Shown: positions 34,470 to 45,207 of the stretch, in pieces
How the letters are laid out: each line of letters opens with the position of its first letter
Position numbering within the stretch: the stretch's first letter is position 1
Assembly: GCA_038373865.1 (NCBI GenBank)
Contig: JAXGGA010002059.1
Location: 62,001-126,000 of the forward strand
Reading direction: 5' to 3'
Origin: Uloborus plumipes
Taxonomy: Eukaryota > Arthropoda > Arachnida > Araneae > Uloboridae
DNA length: 64,000 bases
Notes under the pieces: generated by a model
Told to the model about the DNA's origin: nothing
Database searches by the model: none
Seen by the model: only the letters and a program-made list of their open reading frames with translations
Translations under genes and position numbers: made by a program

Positions 34470-36050
34470 AGCCTACTTTCCCGTTAAAAATAAAAGAAAC
34501 GAAAAAAGCATTAAAATTGGCTTAATGCATCTAAAAAATGTCGCCAAGTCCAAAAAATGTCGCCAAGTCCAAAAAATACCGCCAAGTAAAAAAATATCGC
34601 CAAGTAAAAAAAAGTCAAAAAGAAACAAAAAAATGAAATAAATATCGAAAAATTAAAAATTTGAAAGTAGGGTATTGAGATGGGGAATTTGTGTGTCGGT
34701 CTGTCGGTCTGTCGGTCTGTCTGTCTGTCTGTCCCCCTCTAATAACTTTTGAATGAACATTCTGATTTGGACAAACTTTTTTTTGTTGGAAAGATCTCGG
34801 CAAGTACAGCTCATTCCCATATTTGATTTTTTGATTTGAACAATTTTTGGTTCAACTTTGAGCCGTTCAAATAACCGGTCCCGCGATACTAACTTTTGAA
34901 TGAACAGTCCGATTTGAACAAACTTTTTTTTGTTCGAAAGATCTTTTCAAAGATACTTCATTCCCGTACCTACATTTTTGATTTGAACAATTTTTTCGTT
35001 CAACATTGAACCGTTCAAAAAAGCTCTCACACCTAATAACTTTTGAGTGAACAGTCCGATTTAAACAAACTTTTTTTTTGTTCGAAAGATCTCGGCAAGG
35101 ATGCTTCATTACCGTATTTAAATTTTCAATTTGAACATTTTTTTCGTTCAACATTGAACCGTTCAAACAACCTTTCCCCACCTAATAACTTTTAAGTGAA
35201 CCGTCGGAATTGAATAAACTTTTTTTTGTTCGAAAGATCTCGGAGAGTCTCCTTCCCATATTTCACTTTTCAATTTGAACAATTTTTCGTTCAATGATGA
35301 ACCGTTCAGAAAAAATTTTAACATGAGCATCTACGGAGAAATTTAAATGGAATGTTGATTCTGAACTTCAAGGCGGCTTTCCTTCAAACTAACTTTGTAA
35401 GAAAATGGTTTTGATAAATAATGTATTGTAAAGTACTTTTCTGAATAATCCTCTGTGAGGACTCTGATTCCGACTCCGACTCCGCAGACATGGCGGAAAT
35501 GCAGGCTCAGAAAAAAAATGACTGACTGGGCAGACGATTTTTTGTTTATTTATTTATTTGTTTTGTTTAATTTATTATTATTATGATTTTTTTTTTGGCA
35601 GACGATTTTTTTTTGTTAACAAAAATTTGTCATTCACGAGAGCATTTTATTCTTTATTTATATTTAACAACTGGCAACGGATTAAAAATGAAATTCAAGA
35701 CATTTTATTAACGAACGAGTTTTTTTTTTCTTTCTTTGATAAAATGTGTTTTGAAGTTCTTTGTACTTTTATTTTATTTGTTTATTTTTTTTCTTTTGAA
35801 AACGATTGTGGAATTTTTCTACGGAAGAACTATAACAGTTACATTCTTTAAAAGGTGCGACAAAACTTAATTGACTCGTTTATTTAATTTTTACGTGTCT
35901 ATTTCATCTGATGAGAGGGGTATATTTTGCTTTTAGAAATCAGCTTTAAGTGCTATAGAGGTATGTTTGACATAATTTTCAGTTTCAGATAATCAAGAGA
36001 ATATTGATCAGATGCTACAATGCCGATTTCGATGTACGGGAAAGTAGGCT
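34470..36050 (+). mobile_element. Interspersed element T, copy B
   Basis: Short inverted ends AGCCTACTTTCCCGT (34470-34484) and ACGGGAAAGTAGGCT (36036-36050) enclose three blocks. First is a CGCCAAGTCCAAAAAAT minirepeat (34540-34615), then a GTCGGTCTGTC tract (34697-34732), then a four-unit 148-bp array. The right third is AT-rich and contains ATATTGATCAGATGCTA, shared with copy A at 20 kb. No transposase or reverse transcriptase recognised. Confidence 0.65.
34737..35316 (+). repeat. Four tandem ~148-bp units inside element T
   Basis: Units start TAATAACTTTTGARTGAACA at about 34739, 34886 (TACTAAC), 35034 and 35183. Each carries GAACAAACTTTTTTTTGTTC, GAAAGATCTCGG, CTTCATTCCC, ATTTGAACAATTTTTCGTTC and AACCGTTCAAA. 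The unit itself contains a TTCGTTCAAC...GAACCGTTC inverted theme. Confidence 0.85.
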
Positions 36051-36579
36051 CGTTTAGTTCTTGACAGAACTTCTTGTTTAAGGAGTCGGATTTTAAATTC
36101 TGCTGCTTTTACGTTGGTTTTCCCCTTTTCTGTTTACTCCTGATTCTTTTATGCATCGAGAAATTCTATCTATTCTGAGTGCTTAGCCGTAAAAAATATA
36201 GGGTTAATATGTTCGCATAATTGCACGATCCGGTAAGTTGGTGTTCGGATAATTGGTCCTCTATTGCATGTTTTGTAAATAAGTACTGAAAACGTAAACT
36301 TCCATAATTATGAACAAATAGTGTGCTTCTAAAAATCCTTTTAAAGTCAGAACCTAAACATTTATGAGAAGATAAAAAGCTCTGTTAATTTCAGATCTGA
36401 AATCTCCTTTAAATAGTAAGCGTTTGATCAGTACAAGTTCACCCAACGTAGATCCTCACACACACAAACACGTAAAAATACAATCAGTTTTTCTTTAAGC
36501 TTATGAGCTTCCTGGAGCAGTTCTGATTTTAACTTTTTCGTTAGATAAGAGAGATAAGAGAGCAGGAGAACAGGCAGCA

Positions 36580-37030
36580 GTGCTCCTTTGCAGTGGCATG
36601 ACACGCCAGAAGATTCCGATTCTCACCTGTGGAGAACATCGTTTCGCCTATTATCTCAAACTGAGAGACGCAGATATGAGTCCACTTCGAGTAAATTCGG
36701 CATTGCTCATGCTGGCATCCCGCCAACCCTTAATGAGAACAGATGAAATATGAGGCAATTTGTCTCACTCCTGCGTGTTCTTAATCCTACTTGGTGAGCG
36801 ATTAAGAGCCAATCACGGGCTTGAGTCATTATTCATGTCGCCAAGGTTAAGCTTTTATGAACTTGAGGGAGCACTTCTAACAAGTGACCCTGTTTCAACC
36901 CAACTATAAATTAAAGCCGTCATCGGTGAAAGCATTAAGGACCCATCGTCGAGTAAGGCCGCTTTAATTAGGAGAGCCGACACATCCGACATTTTTGTTC
37001 CAGACGAGAACTGTGTGTAACAAAGTCCTG
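36580..37030. promoter_or_regulatory. Candidate regulatory island 4
   Basis: Complex, GC-balanced block without repeat matches. Contains TTCTTAATCCTACTTGG, GATTAAGAGCCAATCACGGG, TGAGTCATTATTCATG and GGCCGCTTTAATTAGGAG. Short minus-strand frames (36726-36541, 37058-36855) have no motif. Best read as a non-coding candidate element immediately before a SINE; a missed exon is possible. Confidence 0.3.
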
Positions 37031-37049
37031 TTGAGGACATGAACGTAGT

Positions 37050-37505
37050 TCCGGCCACCTTGTCTAGTGGTCAGAAAAGCCTGAACGGATGGGGAGGTGC
37101 CTGGCTCGGGCATGGATGTGCTTCGTCTCTACTGTTCTTGTCCTTCATTTGTGTGAATGTGTTATTGTGTTGTGAATGGCTGCCTACCCTAAAAACGGGT
37201 CCTTATGGCATGTGTGTCTTGTGGAAGTTGAACTTCACACACCACATGACGGTACAGATGTAAAAATGAAGCAGTGCACCCAGGCCCGTCATTTAGGGAG
37301 GGCAGGGGGGTCAATTGCCCCCCTTGGCTTTGAGAAATCAATGTATTTACATATGAGTGGGCGTTTTTTTTGATGTTTTCCGCTGAAATTGCATTGTGTT
37401 TGGACCCTTTGCCCCACCCCCCTCCTTTAAAAACTTGAAAAGACGTCCCTGAGTGCACCCCAAATTGCCAGCCTAGCCGGCACAAGACAACAACAAAAAC
37501 AACAT
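37050..37505 (+). mobile_element. tRNA-derived SINE, copy 2, interrupted by a hAT MITE
   Basis: The head CCTTGTCTAGTGGTCAGAAA is followed by a degenerate B box and the body shared with 9041-9245 (GTGAATGG...CCCTA...AAACGGGT). The element resumes after the hAT insertion at 37452 and ends with a CAACAACAAAAACAACA tail, as expected for SINE retroposition. The short frames at 37039-37263 and 37176-37373 are not genes. Confidence 0.75.
37281..37451. mobile_element. 171-bp hAT MITE with 8-bp target duplication
   Basis: Starts CAGGCCCGTCATTTAGGG and ends GACGTCCCTG. Inverted ends match at 8 of 10 bases. Flanked by perfect AGTGCACC duplications (37273-37280, 37452-37459). The 8-bp duplication and CAG ends identify hAT. 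Inserted in the 3' part of the SINE. Confidence 0.92.
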
Positions 37506-37596
37506 GGATGTAGTTCTAACTAGAGGCTCAGTGAGACAAACATCCATGGACAAACAAAACCACCCAGTAAACGGCATCTGAAAGAAAAAAAAACTG

Positions 37597-37797
37597 CTAT
37601 ACTAGAAGGCAACTTAACTTGGCACTGACGTCACTACGGGCGGAGCCAATAAGAGTTCACAAGTAGACAGCGATCTCCTCTTATTCGTCAAGTAGGCTGT
37701 GACGTTTTATCTAGCTCGTTTTTTATAGGCCAACGTCACGCAAACGTCACGCTGACGTCACGATGTTTTTGTCAAGAAACGTTGCATTTTAGTATAG
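37597..37797. mobile_element. MITE carrying a CREB/ATF-like site cluster
   Basis: The inverted ends read CTATACTAGAAGGCAAC and GTTGCATTTTAGTATAG, followed inward by AACTTGGCA / TTTGTCAAG similarity. Inside are two TGACGTCA palindromes (37626-37633, 37753-37760) and further TGACGT/ACGTCA at 37700, 37733 and 37744, plus GGGCGGAGCCAAT at 37638-37650. The last three ACGTCACG motifs are 11 bp apart. No coding capacity. Confidence 0.65.
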
Positions 37798-38124
37798 AAC
37801 AGAATATTCTGAGTGAAATTTAAAAACAAAAAATGCTGACAAAAATTTTCAAAACAAACAACTGCAAATTACGATAGACGAGTGCTGGATGTCTTCATTT
37901 TATGTGACTCAAATAAGTTGTGCCTATTTACTTTCGAGGTTCACCAATTTTTCTGCTTTCAATGGTGGCCAGTCGTTGCCGCTAAAGGGTTGCGTATGTA
38001 CTTCATCTATGGCTGAGGAACACTGACAGCTAAGTTTCAGTAGGGCAAGCATATAACATGAAGAAAGCAACACATCTGAAGCTTATTAAGCCAAGGCTAA
38101 AACATAACTACAAGCGTGTATCAG

Positions 38125-39127
38125 CACTGTTAAATCTTCAGGTTTCACAAGGCACCTTTAAAGGTGAAACGTTGTAGCCCCAATGGCATCCCTTGAAGAG
38201 TGCCACTTGATTCCCTATGGTACCCTTGAAGATGCCGTTTGTTCCATGTGGCACCCAATCGGTGCTTTTTGGAACCCCATGAGTAACCTATGGCGCCCAA
38301 GGGTGCCATAGGGAATCAAATGGCACCTTCAAGGCAGTGGCGTACGCAGGCAAATCATTTCAGGGGGGGCTGGGCTGAGCGGACACTCTGTGAGAGGAGG
38401 GGCAGGGCACCTGGTAAAATGCAGCTAAAAATAATGTTTCAAATTTCTGATGTCAATGCTAATTTCAAATGGAAAAAATACAAAAGTAAAGCGTTTTGAT
38501 GTAAATAGAAAAAATTTAAATTTGAAAAATTTTCTTTATTAAAGAAGGTATTCCTGGAGCAAATGCATGCAATATTTTTGCAAATTTGAGCTTAATTAGC
38601 ATTAATTTTGCCATTTATTTTACTATATTCCTAATATCGGGTTTCATTTCAACCACACATCTGTTGAAATTTATTTAACAGAATTAGATGAATGAACAAG
38701 AATTAATCATTGTTTCTGAAACATATTTGGAGAAGATGTCAACAAAATTGAATTATAGGATAACCATACACGTCACATACAGTAGAATGGAGAGATTAAA
38801 AAAAAAGAAGAAGGAGAAATTTACCTTTTTTTCCCTTTCTTTTAATTTTGCCCCATTCAATTTTTTTTCAAAATAAATTGTCGTGTCCTGATTTCAGCAA
38901 GAAAGGAAAAATAAATAAATAAAAATGAATGAAAATGATTTCAGCTTAAATTTTAAGAAATTGTTTGGAAAATTTCGGAGGGGGCTGCAGCCCTATCAGC
39001 CCACCCCCTGAGTACGCCACTGCTTCAAGGCTACATAGGGAGTCAAATGGTCAATTCAGGGAGTGCCGCTTTTGCTACAACGGTTTCACTCAAAAAGTAC
39101 CTTGTGCAAACAGTAGTTTTAACAGTG
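38125..39127 (+). mobile_element. CACTG-terminus element (copy C), split by hAT
   Basis: Starts CACTGTTAAATCTTCAGG and ends GTAGTTTTAACAGTG then TA. The outer arms (38125-38334, 39023-39127) are dense in GGCACC/GGTGCC motifs and share GGTGAAACG and GGCACC phrasing with copy B. The middle is the inserted hAT element. Removing it leaves about 307 bp, so this is a short family member. Confidence 0.85.
38335..39022. mobile_element. hAT element nested in copy C, 8-bp target duplication
   Basis: Starts CAGTGGCGTACGCAGG and ends GAGTACGCCACTG. Flanked by perfect CTTCAAGG duplications (38327-38334, 39023-39030). 688 bp; G-rich subterminal blocks (GGGGGGGCTGGG, GGGGGCTGCAGCCC) and an AT-rich core. 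No transposase frame. A truncated right-end relative is at 46013-46077. Confidence 0.93.
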
Positions 39128-39139
39128 TACAGCACAGTT

Positions 39140-39420
39140 ATGGCATCCAGAGACTGCAGTTTCGTCCGTGTTGTGCAGTCATCAGATTACAGAGCTGGAG
39201 GCACATGTTCTGTCATGAAGAAGCTGAGATTACCTTCAAACTAGTAGCTAAAATTATTTTGCCACAACTGAGAGGATAATTGCCTCGAGAATAGTCATTG
39301 ACAATTCGAGACTGAGTCCAAGGACGAAACTGCCTTCTCTGGTCGCCATAACCGGGCTGTCGGCATTTGCTTATGATTCTGTCTTAGCCCTTTCTTAAAT
39401 GGCAGTAACTTACAGCTTGT
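39140..39420. repeat. Interspersed repeat, family G, diverged copy
   Basis: Contains GACTGCAGTTTCGTCC and GAGCTGGAGGCAC, then the inverse GGACGAAACTGCC, and ends with the TCTTAGCCCTTTCTTAAATG tail seen in the 9-kb and 49-kb copies. Arms are partly paired. Confidence 0.55.
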
Positions 39421-39989
39421 TGACTAAAAAATGTGTTGCTTGATTGATGTTTGTCTACTTTAATCTATAAAAGAAGAATATGTCACTAAATTCAGATTTA
39501 AAGCTAATGATGTATGAAATAAGAATCGCTCACAGGAAAAATTTGTCAATAAGCTATTATTTAACTTAAGAATTCAGTTATCTTGCTAGATTTGCTCTAA
39601 CTTGCGTTTTTCTCAACTTCTCATCAGTTATTTTTCTACGAAGCTACCAGCGGCAACAATAAAGCACTGCTAAACTCACTTATAACGAGCGTAAAGGAAA
39701 CGTGAAAAATGCTCTTTATAACCGAGCGCTCGTAAGAAACGGATCATTTAAAAAAATTGAAAATTCAAACATATACTAGCTTTTTATTTAAAAAGTTAAT
39801 GGGTGTAACTTTACACAACTTCTGGAGTAAGCTGCTCCAGAAGTCTTCTACTTTTGGACTCCTTAATAGTTTTTTGTTGACCTCCAAGTAATTAAGTTAG
39901 ATGTTTTGAAATCAGTTTGAGGTGAATAATTAAGTTCCTAATTTTATTGTTTTTTTTTTCCAAAATTCTAGACGGTAAATTCACGGGCG

Positions 39990-40430
39990 GGTTAATCCAC
40001 GGCTAATCGGGAGTTTATTGCAGCTAAAACGAGGCTGCATCCAATGCGCTCCTGGAAACAAAATGTCGGACAGGTCGGTCTGTCATCTGAAGTGTCTCTG
40101 TCGTCGAGTAAACAGTGACCCACCGTTTAGTCGATTCCTAAATGCTTCCCGCCGCAAGATTTATGGAAGGTTTAACACCTTTATTAGCGTTTAAGCGTTT
40201 GCGGGCTTCCCTTTTTGGGAGCTAATTCGATTCATTCTCGCCGCCTAATTTCTTGTGTGTTTAAAATTGTTAGGCACTGATTGTAGGCCTGCAGAAAGGC
40301 GCAATTTGCTAATGAAGTTTCGTCGGCGGCGACAATGGTGTCATTTAAGGCTATGAGTGGACGATTTAGCTACCGCTGAGATTAGGACAATGTAATGGTT
40401 GAAGTCGCACGAGCTTCTTGATGGCAATGG
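39990..40430. promoter_or_regulatory. Candidate regulatory island 5
   Basis: GC-balanced block, free of recognised repeats, with CGGACAGGTCGGTCTGTCATC, CCGCCGCAAGATTTATGG, CACCTTTATTAGCGTTTAAG and GAGCTAATTCGATTCATTC. Strong contrast with the AT-rich flanks. Candidate enhancer by composition only; no open frame. Confidence 0.32.
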
Positions 40431-41657
40431 TGGGAAGTAGGAATTTAGTAGGGAAATATTTTCATCATTGTTGTTGCTTTTTTTTAGGGTAAGTAATGTC
40501 ACTTTTTTCAAACAAATCAATTGTAAAAGTTTTTACTATAAATCAACGATGTAATTATTCTCGTTGTCAAGGGCCTTTTGCCATCTCGCAGTAAATTTTA
40601 AGTTCCGGGTGGATTTAAAAAAGAAAATGTTTTGGAGCAAAATATGTTGAAATGGCAACATAGATACAAGCCAAATTTTCACATTTTTGTGCAATAGAAA
40701 GTGTTTTAGCGATCGGAAGAAAATTCGATCCGACTGTTCACGTATATAATACTCACCTGACATTGCACCATCTGATTTCGCTTTGTTGATATCTATATAT
40801 GAAAAAAAAATAAACTTGAAAATTTGGTTTGTATCGGAGATGCCATTTCAAGATATTTTGCTCCAAAAATCAGCCTTTATTCATTTATCCGTGATTTAAA
40901 ATTTACTACTAGAGGGAAAAAGACCCTTGATAGCGAAGATAATTACATCGTTAATTTAAAATAAAAACTTTTAACAATTGATTTGATTGAAAAAAAAACG
41001 AGATTACTTTCCACCCCCCCCCTCCCCCCCAATATCTCTTATTGGACTGCGTATGGGTTACTCACCGTTTCAGATTTATTATAGTAAATTATTCATTACT
41101 CAAGCAAAATCAAAAAATAATTCAGAGGGGGAAAAAAATTGAAAACAACAATCAAAGGAGAGTTGTGTTTTGGGGCATTGACTATTTCTAACAATTTGAA
41201 GAAAACATTGATGTCATTTTTATTTTAAATGATCACTTTAACCATATTGCATCAAGATCAGTATTAAAAGGGCTGAATTAATAACTCGATGATTAAAAAA
41301 GAAGTCAGCCATTAAAAGTAAATACTTTTTTCATTCTAATTTCAATACCAGAACATGAATTTAAAAAGTATTTTAATTGAAAGCTCCTTATAGAAGAGAA
41401 ATTTTTTGAATGCTTTAGTTATTTTAAAATAATGAAAACGCATTTGGAATGAGCGCACTTTTGATTTTACCCGTATTTATAATATATGGTGATTGTATCG
41501 GGAGACAGCAACACATTGTTCTACCTTGGAACATCCCTGAGAAGTAAATTGCCATTTTGCTATAAGGAGATTCTGTTTGCATCTTGCTACGTGAAATATA
41601 ACCGACTAATTAACTGTATTTGTGATCATTCATAAAAATAGTTAATACACATTCTGT
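40431..41657. other. AT-rich stretch, nothing recognised
   Basis: One minus frame (40763-40536) without motifs and a C-rich tract near 41013-41030. Confidence 0.4.
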
Positions 41658-41665
41658 ATCAGCAC

Positions 41666-42372
41666 TAGAGATGCACCGATAAGCAAATTGGTCGATTGCC
41701 GATTACCGATTAATCGGCTGAGCCAATTAATGATAAGGATAATTGTTTTTCTACTACCAATTTTACCATCAGTTTTTTTTATCTCTAATACAATTCCAAG
41801 TTTAGAAATAGTAAGTAATTTATTTCTGGGAGAAGATTTTTTTTCCATTTTCCTAGTTTTCACAAAATAATTTCAATATTTTATCAAATTTCTTAGAACC
41901 AATTTTCATATTAGTGTCAATAATATTATTAACATTTTTAGTTATGTTAATTGGAAATAAAATTTTATAAAACAAGGAGGGGAGGGGGAGTGTGTGGTGA
42001 ACACTCCAATTTAGGAGTGCTTTTAATTTATATATTTTAGTAATTAGTAGCAATTTAATTCGATACTTTTATTCTTTGAAAATTAGAGGTTATCTGAAAT
42101 CACTGTGCTAAAGAGAAAACTATCGCCACATGAAAAATGTTGCATCATTGTCTATGTATATTTATTCAAAGTAGGAGAATTAACTTTAAAAAAAACTTGA
42201 CATCAACTGTGAGGATTATTATTACTGTTAATAAAATTATTCATCATAGTTTCCTAGTGAAAGTATACTTTAAAGAGTAAGATCTGAAAAATATTTTTCA
42301 GCCGATTAATCGGCCCGTTTTTGCCGATTATGGCCGATTAATAGGTACTGCCGATTAATTGGTGCATCCCTA
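41666..42372. mobile_element. hAT-type element, TAGGGATGCACCGA family, with target duplication
   Basis: Starts TAGAGATGCACCGATAAGC and ends GGTGCATCCCTA. Flanked by perfect ATCAGCAC duplications (41658-41665, 42373-42380). 707 bp. Subterminal CCGATTAATCGG motifs recur. Interior blocks match 12039-13220. Non-autonomous; the small frames on both strands are not genes. Confidence 0.93.
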
Positions 42373-42380
42373 ATCAGCAC

Positions 42381-43620
42381 TATAAATTTAGCATGAACTG
42401 TGAACTTGTGTTCTTTGTGTAATATTTTCCTAATTTAGTGCCTTAAAATTGTACCGTGATACAGTGTAATTTCTAGTTTGAATGGCTCACAACTATTCAA
42501 ATAAACACCTACGCTCGTGTGTGTAAGGCTGTTTTCTTTAATCACCATTGCTTTCAAGTCATTGTGCCGCTCTACTTCCCTTGGATGTTGAAAGTTAGTG
42601 TCTCTGCTCTTCCCATACTGTTAAAAAAAATCTACTTAAATATGAGAGCCTGACTTATACTTATTTTCTTTAAGTACAATTGTTTTAAAAATGAATACAT
42701 GAGGCATCAAATACAAGTATTCGAGGCATCAAAAAAAAGTACATGTGTTTTTTTTAATTGAAACTATTTTACTCGGAGCTATGTTAAGTTATGAAAGTAT
42801 TTAAAAATTAATATTTTTCTTCTTTTTGAGTACCCGTTTTTAAAAGTGATAACGCGTAGTCCGTAAACTCATAAGTAACTAGGTTTCTAATCGCGCGTAC
42901 TCGGCTTTTCCGTATAAAATCAAACAATATTAGCAAATACTAGAGAACCTGGTGAAACTCTGGTATAGATAGGTGCTTATCCTAATGACAGGTTTGCTCA
43001 CTTTAATTTAAGATTAGAAAAGTAATAATAATAAAACTTGGCATGAGTCGTAGATATTTGAAGGGTAAACTTCGGAGTTTTTTTTCAATAACATTGATGA
43101 TGGTATTAAAAACTTCTTTTTTTTCAAGGACTAGTTTTCAAAATATATTCTTCATCCACTAATGTTCAAAACTATTTTGAAAAAAAATGTCTTTCTACCT
43201 TTTTTTTGTTTTCAATTTTTTTTCTTCTCTCTGTTTGTTTTCTCCTTCTCTCTTTCATTTTCCTTCTTGTTTTCCTTATTTTTTAAATGTAGTGGTAAAA
43301 GCGTAATGCTAAAGGAACGCTTTAGAACAATTTTAAAACCGTCTTCTGCATCAATAAAAAATATTTTTTTCACATATGTTTCTTTTCTCATGCTCAGGGC
43401 TCGATCAAATCCAGGTGATGCCCAGGTCCTTGTACAATTTGGTGTCTCTTTGACACGGAAATCTGCGCATTTGCAAAGTAATAGTGTTAAAACAAATAAA
43501 ATAGAGAAAGAAATGTATCCTATTTTCGTGCTCTTGCTCCTAAAATTGTGGTGCCCAGGTCGACGCACCCGCTGGTTCGTGAATTAATCCAGCCTTGCCT
43601 TGCTCAGGTTGTTTTATAAC
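42381..43620. other. No gene recognised; T-rich low-complexity frame
   Basis: A 141-codon plus frame (43162-43587) exists because of a long CT/T-rich tract (43195-43285) that encodes mostly Phe, Leu and Ser. The segment 43380-43590 is GC-richer but unassigned. Confidence 0.4.
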
Positions 43621-43633
43621 TTACACTCAAATC

Positions 43634-43765
43634 TCACGAAATTTTCGTCAATGCGACGAAAATCTTACTCGGAGCATTTCTCACTCTGCCATTTCGCCAA
43701 ATATGGCGAAAATTTCCTGAGATTTGGAGGATGCATATCTCAGAGTGCCAAAAGAAAGCTAGTCT
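43634..43765. repeat. Cluster of short hairpins
   Basis: ATTTTCGTC-AATGC-GACGAAAAT (about 43641) and TTTCGCCA-AATA-TGGCGAAA (about 43693) are near-perfect hairpins. An outer CACTCTG / CAGAGTG pair spans 43682-43747. May be the core of a small foldback element. Confidence 0.45.
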
Positions 43766-43954
43766 CCTATCCACGAGACAAAAATTCATCAACTCTAAGA
43801 AAGCTTCCCAAGAAGTCATTCTGCTCTTTTTATTCCATCATCTGATGCTTCCGACCGATAGCAAGAGCAATGGTGATGAAAAACGTGATTACATTTCTGA
43901 GACCGAATCTCCAGAAAGCATACTTTCATAATGACTAAAAGCTTGGCTTCCTCG

Positions 43955-44300
43955 ATGAGGGGAGACGCAGTTGCGTGCTAAAAATACGCGCGGTCATGGG
44001 GACAGAAGCCAACACTAATTACTCCAAAGATACGTTGCCACTTCCCCGAAGAACGCATCATGACGGGGAGAAGGGGGTGAATCTTCACTGCAAAGGCTTC
44101 AGGATCTGAGAAATTGACTAATGCATTGATCCTGCAATGACTTCGGAAATTTTACCACATCTACACTGCGGCACATTCTTTCATCTTGCATTTGGAAAGT
44201 TTCATCACTCCAATATGAGCGTGATGCAAATTATGATGCTAACAATGAACTCAAGAGCAAAATCGTCGCACTTGAGTTTATTATTAGTGGATTCTCAGCT
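43955..44300. promoter_or_regulatory. Candidate regulatory island 6
   Basis: Repeat-free, GC-balanced block with GCGCGGTCATGGGGACAGAAG, CACTAATTACTCC and TGATGCAAATTATGATGC (octamer-like). Candidate non-coding element by composition. Confidence 0.25.
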
Positions 44301-44503
44301 GTAAAAGTTCATCGGGGTCTTAGAAAATCTCTAGGTCTAAGTTTCTGAAAAATAATGAATTTTTATTTATTCATTTATTTTCCAGTAACTTTTCCAGTTT
44401 CAATCCTAATTTTAATTCATTTAAAAAAATCTTTATTGGTTTAGAACGACTGGTTTGACTATTCATTAGATAAATTTAAACCTCTCTGTATTTTAACTTG
44501 AGT

Positions 44504-45207
44504 CAAGGCCGTATTTAAGGGGTGGGTTTTTAGGGTTCAAACCCCCCTCCGAAATGTTTCAATATCATTTTAAAAAATGCTTTTCATTTAATGTTTTTAA
44601 TGAATAATTCATTATTACTATTTAATTTTTTATTCTTTTTTCGCAAATTCATTTAAGAAACAAGATTGAGATTGAAGAATTACACCATCTCAGTGCTTTA
44701 TGCGCAGTTTTTGTTTTTATTGTAGTTATTGCGGACATCTTTTCTTACAAAACAATGTAGTGTTTTTCTTCAGATTTAGAATACCTGACGCAAACAAAAA
44801 CATGCAATTTTTTAGAATTTGAAAGTACCAAACTCTTATTTTATGTATTTTAAAATTGCCAAAAAATATTAATTTAAGAGGTGCTTATATTTGAATGCGT
44901 ACACATAATTACACGCATCCATTATTTTGAGTTATTAAGAAGATATTAAATATTTAACAGGGGTAATGGGAATGTGCCTATCAGATTTGTTTTCTTCATT
45001 TAACAGATACATTATTTCGTCATCTTTCACATTTGTTCATGCTAATGCCCTTGAAGTAGCAGCACCTCCACATCTAGATAAACTATTGTTACAAAAATCA
45101 ATATAATATATAAATTAAATCAAATTTTACTGATCATATAAATTTCACGAGAAAAGTGTGTAGTAAAACCCTCCCCGAAACTAATATAAAGTCTGGTTAA
45201 GGCACTG
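44504..45207. mobile_element. hAT-like element with 8-bp target duplication
   Basis: Starts CAAGGCCGTATTTAAGG and ends CTGGTTAAGGCACTG. Inverted ends match at most of the first ten bases. Flanked by perfect ACTTGAGT duplications (44496-44503, 45208-45215). 704 bp with G-rich then C-rich subterminal runs (GGGGTGGG, ACCCCCCTCC). No transposase. Confidence 0.9.

Larger units (their letters stand above)
34252..36266. mobile_element. pogo-like TIR element hosting element T
   Basis: The left end is CAATAGAACGGCGACTATCC and the right end is the inverse, GGATAATTGGTCCTCTATTG. TA lies immediately left (34250-34251). Only about 220 bp at each side belong to this host; the middle is the inserted element T. 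Superfamily inferred from end style. Confidence 0.6.

Noticed and set aside
34737..35316. CRISPR-like array
   Set aside because: Units are 148 bp, diverged throughout, without spacers; a tandem repeat in an animal genome.
35558..35851. 97-codon plus frame
   Set aside because: AT-rich Phe/Tyr/Leu-dominated reading inside element T; not conserved in copy A.
43162..43587. 141-codon open frame
   Set aside because: Its first third is a T/C-rich simple tract giving Phe/Leu/Ser runs; the opposite strand is also open for the same reason.
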